Shown: positions 1 to 10,821 of the stretch, in pieces
Layout of the letters: each line of letters begins with the position of its first letter
How positions within the stretch are numbered: position 1 is the stretch's first letter
Origin: Diadema setosum
Taxonomy: Eukaryota > Echinodermata > Echinoidea > Diadematoida > Diadematidae
Length of the DNA: 64,000 bases
Direction of reading: 5' to 3'
NCBI RefSeq assembly: GCF_964275005.1
Contig: NC_092706.1
Coordinates: forward strand, 25,578,942 to 25,642,941
Notes under the pieces: model-generated
The model's input: the letters and a program-made list of their open reading frames with translations, nothing else
Told to the model about the DNA's origin: nothing
Databases searched by the model: none
Program-made: the position numbers and the translations under genes

Positions 1-535
1 ATAATATTATTGATGCGCTTACTAAAAAAAGAGCACATAATCATCAAAAAAAGATTGAATGTCATTTTGTGGAGGACGGTAAATGGTACCAATTATAATA
101 TTTTTTTCATTATCATTTAAGATTTCAATAAATAAACTTCTCGCTCCCTGAATATTCAAAACAGTTCGAATTTTGAATTCAATTTGATTATTAACGTACA
201 TGGCAACCCCACCTCCTATGCCATGCTTTCTGTCATTACGAATAAAATTGTAATTTTCAATGCCGAATAGGTCCGTGGAATTGCCAGGTGTGCAACCATG
301 TTTCGGTAACTCCTATAACGGAAAATGGAAAATCATTGAGGGAACTTAAAAATAATTCAAACATTTCAAAATTTTTATTTAAGCTTCTTGAATTGAGATG
401 GATTAAAGTGAATTTAGCACAAATCAGATTTGCCTTATTGAAGGAAAATTGACTGTTAAATTCATTGATAGTGAAGTACTGGCTTGTGTGGTTCACTAGC
501 TGTTGGTCATCTATTCCAAAATCAGAATCCATCTA
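1..535 (-). mobile_element. LINE fragment: 5' part of a CR1/L2-like endonuclease domain
   Basis: The minus strand encodes the start of an apurinic-endonuclease domain of a non-LTR retrotransposon. Read from 535 downwards it gives LIHLNSRSLNKNF, then VIGVTETWLH (the ETWL block). After a one-base frame change near 290-250 it continues with NFIRNDRKHGIGGGVAMYVN and NIIIGTIYRPP. These are the usual first three conserved blocks of the CR1/L2/Jockey-type endonuclease. The reading is cut by the window edge, so the reverse transcriptase, if present, lies to the left. The frame change marks it as a dead copy. Confidence 0.8.
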
Positions 536-1969
536 CAATGAGTGACATTACGTGATAGCAGCATATCATGGTGCAACGGGAAGTGCAGTGCACATCGTAT
601 ACACGGGGTGTATACGATGAGGCACATCGGTGCGTAATATGCTGTAACAAACTGTAGAGGAGGGATTGAAACGAAATACTTGGAGCCAGAGTCAACGTAA
701 TTACCTTTACTAATCATTAAAAAACAGGGGAACTTAGCTATAAATCAGCCTATAAATGCACATCTAACCATTATTGACCTTATTGAGTCCATAATGTACT
801 ATACAAGCTCTACCAAAACTCATGCACTGGATTGCATACCATAAGAATAGAACATGATAAAATCTGGTTTATCTGTAAAATAATTAGATAAAGAGGTATT
901 TAACATTCGGCGACAACGAGAAATTAGCTTCTCTTGGAGCTCTTGGATAAGGGGTGTGAAACATCAAAATGCGGTTATTTCAGTTCATCCTGAATAAAAA
1001 TTGCTTTCGCAACTACACTGCATGCATACCAACCACCGACATTTTCTAAGGTCTCAGCCCTCGATGTAGTGCAGGTGCCTAGTCAAAGTCAACATACAAA
1101 AAGTACAAAGCGTCATGCATTTTTTTTTTTGTTAGAACCGTAGGATTGTGACATAATTAGGCCTAATAGACGCTATCTCCGATTCTTCTTGTATAGTAGT
1201 TTGTAAAATGGATCACCGATTGTCTGTTGACCTGTGAGGTGGCCTACACTCAAGGTTAGTGACACACTGGAGCACACTGCAGGGCCAATACGCCGGCCAA
1301 CCACCGCACCCCCTCCCCACATGGTACCACATGAAAGGAGTGGAAGGGGGCCCGGCAGCCGACCACGCCGACATCACAATGCACCCAAATGTGCATCATA
1401 ACTTGACAATACTTTTCACCAGTTGAGGAAAAAGAAAAAGAAAATATTTGGTTACAATGCGCTGAATAAACTGAAGCACAATCACTTTGGCAATTGACAG
1501 GAAAAATGCGGACAGTGCGTTGAACAGTACATATAGGCCTACGCATTGCTAACAACTGTAACAATAATTATGTACGGATTGAAGTCGGGGTCAGATAATA
1601 GACCGACTTGATCCTGCAATACACCCTATAGGTCCTAGGACTATCGAACTCATATTTCGTAGTTTGCCTCATAAAACAAGAGAAAGAAAGAAAAGAGAAT
1701 ACAGACTTTTACCATCTATTACACAAATAGTTCGGAGATATTCAACATAGAATCTGTAGTTCATGAATACACCCGATTGTATGATGTAATAATCAATAAC
1801 GTGAATGGATACAATAGTGAGAAATTATAAAGAGCGCCGAACTGTGCCGTTATTTAACTTCCTTGGACTGGAGACTAATTCTGCGAAACAATATTCATCT
1901 CAAACAAATTTCATTTTGTTTCCAGTCTTTGTCCTTGGGGCGACAGTAATATCAATACAGGTGCTAAGT
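536..1969. other. Intergenic stretch, nothing recognised
   Basis: No open frame here resembles a known family and no clear repeat structure is visible. A run of T lies near 1118-1131. Short open frames on the minus strand (for example around 1256-1564) have no domain-like pattern. Confidence 0.5.
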
Positions 1970-2361
1970 TTAAAGGGTGTGTACAGTTCTGGTCGAGGTG
2001 AAGATTTAGCTTTTAACGTTTTGTGAGATATTCAAAAACCACTCTATGAGATGTCAAAGAGCATGCAGTTCTAAGGGGTATCAAAAGTTTATTCGATGAA
2101 AATCGGTTTTGAAATGGCTGAGATATCCAAAAACAAGGTGAAACAAAGAGATACTAATAAAGTTGGGGCATGTCGCCTTTTATTATTAGCAATTTTTTTG
2201 GATATCTCAGCCATTTGAAAACCAATTTTTATCAAATAAACGTTGAATCCTTCGTAAGATTACAAGCTCTTTTATATTTCACAAGAGGCTTTTCATTATC
2301 TCACTAAGGAATGTTCAAAACATGAATCCCTACCTCAACCAGTACTGTACAGCCCCTTTAA
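1970..2361 (+). mobile_element. MITE-1 copy 1: palindromic TTAAAGGG...CCCTTTAA element
   Basis: The element starts TTAAAGGGTGTGTACAG and ends with the inverted form CTGTACAGCCCCTTTAA. The interior is also roughly palindromic: both halves carry the word GATATC(T/C) next to CAGCCATTT or its complement. There is no coding capacity. A very similar copy in opposite orientation lies at 49458-49842, a more diverged one at 38297-38705, and a fourth, split by a LINE, at 57354-61519. The ends suggest insertion at TTAA (or TA), as in piggyBac- or Tc1/mariner-derived MITEs; I cannot tell which from these copies. Confidence 0.8.
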
Positions 2362-2499
2362 GCTCACGTCATACTAAGATTATCTATTCAAAACCTAATC
2401 ACTGAATAAATGTGATACCAATCAACCGGGGCTCAAACTCTATTGCGGATATAGATAACCCGTTTACCAGTGTCTATACAAAATACCTTAAAGAGGCAA

Positions 2500-3045
2500 A
2501 AATGTGCCGATACCTGCCCGTACTGACTCATTATACTGTGTATGCCAAATCTGTCATACTGAATGGACTGCCTAGCCACAAGAAAGATAATGGCAATCGG
2601 AGTTTTTTTTCTATTACGTATTCAGATCGAGGTGTTAATCGTGCAACATCTGGTAGACAGGAATTACCCCTCGGTATTTGTACAAATAGTTAGAATGAGC
2701 GCATTAACCGCAGTGACTCAGTACTGTGTATACCACATCTAGGATACTCAAAGGACTGCCTAGACACAAGAAAAATACTGACAATCGAAGCTTCTTTAAC
2801 ACATATTCAGAGGCGTTAATCATGTAACAAGTTGTGGACAGGAATTTACCTCTTGTTATGTGTAGGACCCTACCAATAGTGACAATGAGGGTATTGACCG
2901 TATTGACGCACTATTGTGTATGCCAGCTTTTTCATACTCAAAGGACTGCCTAGTAACAAGAAGAATATGTTATAGCCTATAGGCATGATAGGGGTGTTAA
3001 TTATGCAACATCTGGTGTACATTAATTTACCCTTTGGTATTTGTA
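2500..3045 (+). repeat. Three-copy tandem array, ~190-bp unit
   Basis: The word GGACTGCCTAG recurs at 2565, 2753 and 2943, giving periods of 188 and 190 bp. Around each anchor the order is the same: TACTGTGTATGCC-like word, CATACT, GGACTGCCTAG, ACAAGAA, then TTAAT, GCAACATCTGG-like word, AATTTACC, TATTTGTA. The copies are clearly diverged, so the array is old. No reading frame survives across the copies. Confidence 0.7.
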
Positions 3046-6000
3046 ACAAGAGTGAGAATGGGTATACAACGCTATGTTACAACGTAATGCCAATTCAGAA
3101 CAGGTTATTCTGACTACATAACTTTTCAGGTGCCTCGAGGGCACTATACGCTGCGAATGATAATTACAGCGCCATTTCTTAAGCGATTTATATGACCAAT
3201 TTCACTTTCTTGTATAATAATCCGTGTTTATCAATACAGGGTTAATGACAATTTATACACTGTATGATTGTATTACCTCCTATCAATCCAACACATATGA
3301 TTTACAGGTGTCCAACATAAAACTTCGGGATCTAGAAATGACCCTTCTACACAGAACTCTACATGTTATTCCACGGGTAGAAGGTCCATGTACGCCGTAG
3401 CACAACATTACCATGAATCGCCGTGATAAACGTGATAAAACTTAATTCAAATACAACATTATTCCAATCGTCTATTATGGGTTGTGTGTATACGTTAAAG
3501 GCAGTTGATAACAATAATGCAAATAAACCTGGTTTATAAACGGTGCAAAACATAATACAAGAATTATTACTTTGCTTGAAGCATATGTATGAAGGGGGGG
3601 GGGGTAACTTCTGTATCACCCCTAAATGTAATATCAACGCTAAATGTAATATCGACCCTAAATGTAATAACAACCCTAAATGTAATACATTTTAACGCTA
3701 AATGTAATAATCGAGTCAACCCTAAATATAATACATTTTAACCCTATATGTAATAACCGGAGACAACCCTAAATGTAATACATGTCAACCCTAAATGTAA
3801 TATCGACCCTAAATGTAATACATGTCAACCCTAAATGTAATATCGACCCTAAATGTAATACTTTTTAACCCTAAATGTAATATCGACCCTAAATGTAATA
3901 CATCTTAACCCTAAATGTAATATCGACCCTAAATGTAATACACCTTAACTCTAAATGTAATAACAACCCTAAATGTAATACATTTCAACCCTAAATGTAA
4001 TATCGACCCTAAATGTAATACATTTTAACGCTAATTGCAATAACAATCCTAAATGTAATTCATGTCAACTCTTAATGTGATACATCTTGACGCTTAATGT
4101 AATTACCACCCTAAATGTAAAAACCTCATTATAGAGAGTGTAACCAACGCAGAATATCGGGCAAAAGGTCAGGGGGTATATCAAAGGGATATGACGCAAC
4201 TTCTTATAGCACTCTTGAAAGAGCAGCAATAGCTGCTTAGATTTGTTTTTGTTGTTTACTCAGGTAAAGATCACACAGTCTTAATAATTGCTTTGTTTGC
4301 TGCAAGGTTAGGTACATTCGACATAGTTTTTTTTTTTTTCAATCTATACCTTTATCATGCAATCACATAAACATTTTGTATTCCAATCTTCATTCAGTGT
4401 TCACGTTTGTTTAAAGTTTTGATGAAAAAGAAAAAAAAATGGGCAAAAATTCTTTGCAAGGAAATTCTGAATATGAATGATATTGCTAGAAAAACAAAAC
4501 AAAACATATACCTACTGATGAAACGGGATGATAAAGCGAGTAGATTGAGAAAATTAGAAATTAGAAAGATTTAGAAAGATTTCGCAAATTTTTTTACGAA
4601 CCATCATTATCTATGTAATGTTTTCAATGACGAAATATCTGTCACACATTGACATCGCAGCAAATCACTGTCCGAAATATTAGCCTCATGACATTGTTCA
4701 CGACCCCTGGTAATCACGACTATACTTACACGAAACTGGGACAATAATTGGTCTTGGGGAGGGTACACGAAATAAATTTAAAAATGCCAGTAAAGCAAAA
4801 AGAAATAGATGTCTTTTTTATCATCTTTGAGTCACCATTTATATATTGACTTTTCTATGATAATAAGGCAAACTGACTTAACTTTTGCCCATTTTTTTTC
4901 TTTTTCAACAAAATTCTAAGCAATAATGAACACTGAATAAAGATTGGAATACAAAATGTTTATGTGATAGCATGATGAAGCTAATAGATTTAAGAACCAT
5001 GTAACATGGACCTAATTAACTTTGCAGCAAACGATAGATTTAATAAGACTGTGTGATTTTTACCTGGGTAAACAACAAAAACAAGTCTAACCAACAATTA
5101 TCGTTCTTTCAAGAGTGCGAGAGAAAGTTGCGTCATATCTCCTTCGTATACCCCCTGACATTTTGCCCGATATTCTGCGTTGCTTACCCTCTCTATAATC
5201 AGGTGTATACATTTAAGGTCGTAATTACATTAAGCGTTGAATATATTATATTTGATAGGGTTGACATGAATTACATTAAGGATTGTTATTACATTTAGCG
5301 TTAAAATGTATTAATCTAGGGTTGTTATTACATTTAGCATTAAGATGTATTACATTTAGGGTCGATATTACATTTAGGGGTGAAATACATTACATTTTGG
5401 GTTGTTATTACATTTAGGGTTGAGGTGTATTACATTTAGGGTCGATATTACATTTAGGGTTGAAATGTATTACATTTAGGGTTGTTATTACATTTAGGGT
5501 TAAGATGTATTACATTTAGGGTCGATATTACATTTAGGGTTAAAAAGTATTACATTTAGGGTCGATATTACATTTAGGGTTGACATGTATTACATTTAGG
5601 GTCGATATTACATTTAGGGTTGACATGTATTACATTTAGGGTTGTCTCCGGTTATTACATTTAGGGTTAAAATGTATTACATTTAGGGTTGACTCGATTA
5701 TTACATTTAGCGTTAAAATGTATTACATTTAGGGTTGTTATTACATTTAGGGTTAAGGTGTATTACATTTAGGGTCGATATTACATTTAGCGTTGATATT
5801 ACATTTAGGGGTGATACAACTTCAACTTTCGAGGATAAATACAGTAGTTATACTTTATAGGTGTTCAGCATGGGATTTGGGGCGAGCTATACAATATTGA
5901 TGGCATGGAGCGCAGAAGTGCAATATGCCTAGTTTCATTATAACATGGAGACCTCTATCCGATCTCTATGTTCATGAATGGTGTAAAAACAGGTGTCTGA

Positions 6001-7082
6001 TACATACGCACCACGAATCTTCATGCAAACATATTGTTTCTATAAAAGCAATTATTTTTTGGAAGTCTGTTACAGTGTTCCTTCGTCGCTTCATGAAACC
6101 GACTCTATTCGTGGTATTTTGCGAAATGAATTTGCTTGAGCTCACTGGATGTTTGTACCAAGATTGAGAATGGGTATACAGCGGTAATTGGCAGCGTTAT
6201 TGCAATTCTGAGCAGGTTATTCAGACTACATACCTTCTCGGGTGGCTAGTTCAAGGGCACTATAGGCAGCGCTGTGAATAATACTCACGGCGACATTTCT
6301 TAAACAATTTGCATAACCAATTGCACTTTCATTTTGATAATTCATATTTGTCAACGCAATGTTAATGACAATTTCTATATAGTACGATTGCATTGCCTCC
6401 TATCTAGAAGACAATCAACTCGGCTTACCAACACATTTGATTTACAGGTGTTCATCATAAAACTGGGATCTCGGAGTAACCCTTCTAGATAAAAACTCTT
6501 CATGTATCACAGGCAGAAGGCCTAGGTACGCCGAACTACAACATTTCTACGAATCGCCGTGATGACAATCAATTCAAATACACGTACAACATTATTTCAA
6601 TCATCTATTGTGGGGTGTGTACAATCATGACAGTTGATAGCAATGATACAAATAAGTCCGGTTCATAAAACAGTGCAAAACATCATACAACAGTTATTAG
6701 TTTACTTGAAGCATGTAAGGGGGGGGGGGGTAACTTCAATTTTTGAAGATAGATAGTTATACTCTATAGGTGTTCAGCATGGGATTCGTGGCGGAGTATA
6801 CAATATTGATGGCATGGAGCGCCGAAGTGAAATTTGCCTATTTCCATTAAGATGGGGACTTCTCTCCGAACTCTATATTCATATATAATGTATAAAAACA
6901 TGTGTCTGATACATGTGCAGTACAAATCTTCATGCAAATCTTCATGCAAATTTATCAGTTTGATAGAAGCTATGACATTTGGAGTAAAAGTGTGTTACAC
7001 TGTTCCTTCGGCGCTTCATGAAACCGACTCTATTTGTGGTACAATATTTTACAAAATAGGTTTGCGTGAGTTCACAGGGTAG
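3045..7082 (+). repeat. Tandem duplication, ~915-bp unit, first copy split by a foldback element
   Basis: Copy 1 is 3045-3611 joined to 5818-6160. Copy 2 is 6160-7082 and is uninterrupted. Shared landmarks include GAGAATGGGTATAC at the start, GGTTATTC(T/A)GACTACATA, GATTTACAGGTGT, GAATCGCCGTGAT, a long G run followed by TAACTTC, GGTGTTCAGCATGGGATT, GATGGCATGGAGCGC, and GCTTCATGAAACCGACTC at the end. Divergence is considerable, with many substitutions and small indels. Copy 2 preserves the empty target site of the element in copy 1. Confidence 0.8.
3612..5817. mobile_element. Foldback (TU/FB-like) transposon with minisatellite arms
   Basis: A 2206-bp palindromic element. The left arm is about 3612-4449 and the right arm about 4883-5817, with a middle segment of roughly 430 bp. 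The outer part of each arm is a tandem array built on CCCTAAATGTAATA (its complement on the right), often as an 18 + 22 bp dimer with a 40-bp period. The inner part is unique sequence: the left arm around 4141-4449 matches the complement of 4883-5190. The ends are TGTATCACCCC and GGGGTGATAC. AACTTC occurs at both junctions (3606-3611 and 5818-5823), a likely target duplication. Sea urchin TU elements and Drosophila FB elements have this same layout of repetitive outer domain and unique inner domain. No transposase frame is visible, so it would be non-autonomous. Confidence 0.85.
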
Positions 7083-7480
7083 TTAAAATGACTCTCTGTG
7101 CACTGGAGTAAAGAGGGGGGGGGGTGGTCTGTTGACCAGCCTGACTCCGGCGTTAAGTGTCATTACTGTAGTGAATTCAAAAACATTAATATTAACAAAG
7201 TGCCCGGTGGAAGAAGAAGAAAAAAAAAAGAAAACAATTATTTTTACCTTATTACATGGGTGATACATACTTAGCATTATAACATAGAGATTCTTTTGAA
7301 ATATTACCCCGCTGTGAATTTTTTAAACAGTTGTTTGTGGTGAACTCTCTGTTGTATTTTCACAACATACATTGGAGAAAATATAACTCTTTACTGACAA
7401 AAACTTCAGATCTTATCAAAAATATTAAATATTTAAATTTACCTTTGAATTTAACATGGAGGGGAGGGATGGATACTGGA
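7083..7480. other. Short non-coding stretch
   Basis: Nothing recognisable. It contains a G run near 7115-7125 and purine runs near 7212-7233. It could be the 3' continuation of the LINE whose ORF1 ends at 7481, but I see no endonuclease or reverse transcriptase motif on the minus strand. Confidence 0.4.
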
Positions 7481-8487
7481 TGCTATTCAGACCACATCGA
7501 CCGCTTAGGTGAAGGTTCATTCGGGTTTTTTGTTTGAAGCATGACCTTGGTGTGATGAACAGTAATCCTGGTTTTCAGATGTTGGGATTTGCGAATGTTG
7601 TAGGCAATGCCTGCCAGGCGACCGCGTTCTCGTTTCATTCTAGCAGGGAGGTCTGTGCGTACAGTGATGCGTTCGCCTGCCGCTAGGTCCCCGTTGCGAT
7701 CCGTGGGCTGTCGTCGTGGCTGTTCGAAGGCACGCAAAACTCGATCTCGGTCGTACATTCTTGCAAATCGGACGATGACGGGGTCCGGGGCTGTAGGTGA
7801 ACCATTGGTTCCGGAGGGGGTTTTCTTTGTTGGCAATCGATGTGCGTTGACTATTTGGATGTTGTCCGCCTCTTCGATGGGAATGTCCAAAATTTTGTCA
7901 AAAGCTTTGGAGGCAGTTTTGTAGATGTCTTCTTGGGGTTGGGCTGGTATACCATAAAACAACAAATTCTGCTTGCGGTGATGAATTTTGCTGTTCCATT
8001 AGTTTTTCCTCAAACTCGGCTTTGATTTGATCCAGGTATCGTTCAAGGTTGGGGATTTTTTTCGGATTCAACAGTGGAGATTCTCGCTGAAGTATCTGCT
8101 ACAGAGCCTTCGAGGTCTTGCATGGTGGATTTAACCGAGGCGAGATCATTTTTGACGGCATCCAAATCCAAAATGACATGATCCAGTTTGGCCCGTAGTT
8201 CCACTTGGAAGTCGTCGAACATTTTTCTCATTTCAGATAGCAAGTGTTCATTCGGATCCGGGTCGGATTGGGCCGCTTCCATCGCGTCGGCGCGTAAGCT
8301 CATTGGGGGTTGCTGTTGGGTCATGCTTGGTCGGCGGGCTCCTTGCTGTGAGGGGCAATTGGTACCCGAAGTATACACCCGGCATGGCACTACCGCTAGA
8401 GGAAGGCGTTTTTGTTGGGTGACTTCCCCCACGAGTTTGGTCCTTTTGGCAGGTTGTTTTTGAAAGGTAGGTAGTCACTGTTTCCAC
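7481..8487 (-). pseudogene. L1-type LINE ORF1 protein (coiled coil, RRM-like, C-terminal domain), broken
   Basis: Read on the minus strand, the N-terminal part (8432-8043) has the heptad-rich stretch EHLLSEMRKMFDDFQVELRA...LDAVKNDLASVKSTMQDLEG, typical of the ORF1 coiled coil. The C-terminal part (7965-7481) has LLFYGIPAQPQED, then VIVRFARMYDRDRVLRAF and ITVRTDLPARMKRERGRLAGIAYNIR, the order seen in the RRM-like and C-terminal domains of L1/Tx1-type ORF1 proteins (Transposase_22 family). ORF1p binds and chaperones LINE RNA. The two parts lie in different frames, with frame changes near 8050 and 7980, so the copy is dead. No ORF2 follows. It stands next to the LTR remnant on its 5' side. Confidence 0.75.
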
Positions 8488-8715
8488 GAGAGTTTGTCGT
8501 GTTCAGCATACTTGTAAAATTTCCGACGATATAGTACGGGCACAAAGTGATATTCTAAGTGTGCATTTGAATGTATGGAGGTATATTGAGAGCTAAGTTG
8601 CCCCACGTCTGCTCACTCTAGCCGCTCATGTCTAAAAAATCATTTAATGACATTTGATGTCATCATATGATTTTTTATTTTAAAAAAAATCATTTTTTTA
8701 AACAAGATTTTTTTT

Positions 8716-9873
8716 TTAATTAAAAAAACATTTGATGACATTTGCACTTGTACTGGACCCTTTGTCAGATTGAGGCTTTGGTGCCGATGAAGTTTCAGAA
8801 CTCGTGCCTTTTTCAGAACCAGCGTTCTTTGGATTGCTCGATTGATTTTTGTCTCTTTTGTTTCCAGAAAAATTCCTGAATGGTGGTCTGTTGTCATTTC
8901 TGTGGGTCAGCTCATACTCATCAGCCATCAATTCTGCTTTATGCAAACTTGTCACTTTGTAATCATCCGAATGCGACCTCACAATGAAAGCATCACTCTT
9001 TTTGAATTCTTCCAAGAGAACAACCTCCCTTAGGTTATCAAAATCCTGATCCACTTTCAGGAATCTGTACCACCTATCGAACATCATTTCTTTTTCACGA
9101 GCAAACTCAACATGTGTCTGGCCTGGTTTGCGGTACGAATTTCTGAACTTGTGTCTGTATGCCTCTGGCACCAACTCATAAGCATTCAACACTGCCTTCT
9201 TGACTGTAGCATAGTCACGTGATTGCTCTTTTGAGAGAGATGAGTACACATCAGCTGCTTTGCCGACAAACACACATTTGAAGGAGCATGGGCCAAAATT
9301 CCTGTGGCCAGTTCAAACTGTCAGCCACCTTCTCAAATGACACAAAATACGCATCGACTCTGTTTTCTTCAAACTGTGGAACCAATCGAATGTTCTTGGC
9401 CAAATCAAATTCAGGGGGAGCCCTTTCACGATTTCCAGCAGACTGTGCATGAGCCATTTCCATCTCACGCAATTTCATTTGTTGCTCCATTTCAAGTTTC
9501 TGCATTTCCATTTCCATTTCCCTTTTCTTCATTTCCATTTCTTTAGCTCTTTACTCTCTATTTCTCAAGCCCTTTCCCTTTCCTTCATTTCTAATATCAT
9601 CTTCTCTTTCTCCATTTCCAATCTAGCAAGCTCAAGCCGTGTTTGATCTGAAATTTGAGCTTCATCTGGAGTGTCAATTTCTTCTTTGAGCTCCATGTGA
9701 CCAGCTACTAAGTCAAGAATCTCTGCCTTTCTTGCACCTTGTGGAACCTCTACATTTAAATGCTGTGCAATAGCAGCCAAATCACATTTGCGTAACCTTT
9801 GCAAATTTCCGAGGAACAAATCTGTCCTCAGAACAAAAGCCTGAACATCCATTGTACTGATTGACATTGTCAC
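8716..9873 (-). pseudogene. gag-like region of the LTR element
   Basis: The minus strand encodes pieces of a Gag protein of the kind found in SCAN-related Ty3/Gypsy elements. The N-terminal part has a leucine-rich segment followed by a long E/M/K-rich coiled coil. The capsid part carries DYATVKKAVLNAYELVPEAY, then RKPGQTHVEFAREKEMMFDR and TSLHKAELMADEYELTH. A basic, Ser/Asn-rich tail follows. The region is broken. The family match is from remembered capsid patterns, not a search. Confidence 0.7.
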
Positions 9874-9984
9874 AATGTATTACACACAATATACAATTGA
9901 ACAATCAACTCACTGGTATTTTACCTGTACCAATATTCTGGATTCCGGAATGTTCCAAATTCTAAGTTTTGGCTTTAAATTCAC

Positions 9985-10002
9985 TTCCCGGACAAGCCCC
10001 CA
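9985..10002 (-). other. Primer-binding site, tRNA-Pro-like
   Basis: The minus strand reads TGGGGGCTTGTCCGGGAA, close to the proline-tRNA primer site known from many LTR elements (TGGGGGCTCGTCCGGGAT in murine leukaemia virus). It sits directly inside the LTR end. Confidence 0.65.
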
Positions 10003-10006
10003 ATTT

Positions 10007-10821
10007 TGTTACGACCGAAATCACTCTGAGAATGATCGCACACACACACACACACACACACACGCACATAAAAATCAACTATAAATGTTCAGGCGGTTTA
10101 TTAACAGTAATATTGTGGGTATAGACCCGTAATCGGTTTTCACAGCAGTATTACAGCCAAATCTTAAATCACAAGGTCCATGTAATCCTCTGGAAAGGTC
10201 CAAATACGATATTCGATGCACAGATGAATGATTCCTCCGACGTTAATCCAGAGGCGCTGGTTGCAATAGTCCATGTTATAAATCCAGGGTATATGTCCAC
10301 AGCGAAATGTGCAGAATCCAACGTTATGACGACCACGTACAGTCGATGATTCACTTTTAATGTCCCGCTAAGAATCCAGCCCGTCACAGCTTTGCCGTAA
10401 CAATGTTCATTGACATTAAAATATGGAGTCTATCTCCAATGTAGGCAAATTAATTCTCTGCAGGCAAAATGTCTCCCAGGCCTTATCTCCACAAACTTAA
10501 CAGGTCAGCAGGTAACACAGGACTGACTATAACAAGTCCTTTCAAAGCCAGAAGTGACGTAACTCTTACAGCAGTGGTGTTAGGTACTCTGCCTACTGCA
10601 GAATTTCTCTGGCTTATATACTATCCATTCACCCCTTTCTTGAACATTCACAACCTGGGCCCACACACTTGAACATACTAGCAAGTCTAACACTGTTCCA
10701 GAAATCCTAGCTGACTCACTGCCTAACTATGTGCATAACAGCCTACTAAAAATATCTACCAATCACTTTGGGCTACAAGGACAGTGCCTCACTCAGCCAA
10801 ATATGTTAGCACTTCCTAACA
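10007..10821 (-). repeat. Candidate LTR
   Basis: On the minus strand the segment begins TGTTAGGAAG and ends GTCGTAACA, so it has short TGTTA...TAACA ends. It contains a TATATAAG promoter-like word at 10612-10620 and a (CA)n run near 10030-10062. The primer-binding site follows four bases beyond the end. A shorter alternative start at 10402 (also TGTTACG) is possible, but would leave the TATA word outside. Confidence 0.6.

Larger units (their letters stand above)
8640..10821 (-). mobile_element. Ty3/Gypsy-like LTR retrotransposon remnant (5' LTR, primer site, gag)
   Basis: A broken fossil on the minus strand. Its parts in order are a candidate 5' LTR (10007-10821), a primer-binding site (9985-10002) and a gag-like region (about 8716-9873). 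I see no protease, reverse transcriptase, integrase or second LTR. The copy carries several breaks. With only one LTR it cannot be dated by LTR divergence; its decayed state suggests it is not recent. Confidence 0.75.

Noticed and set aside
3612-4120. Telomere-like CCCTAA words in the array
   Set aside because: CCCTAA occurs only as part of a longer CCCTAAATGTAATA unit with variable spacers, in both arms of an internal foldback element.
5320-5810. CRISPR-like appearance of repeated units with spacers
   Set aside because: Spacers are 4-8 bases, highly similar to each other, and the array is an inverted copy of another array in a eukaryotic transposon.
8640-8750. Alternating T/A-rich segment as a possible origin or regulatory site
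   Set aside because: Low-complexity sequence at the decayed edge of the LTR element; no specific signal.
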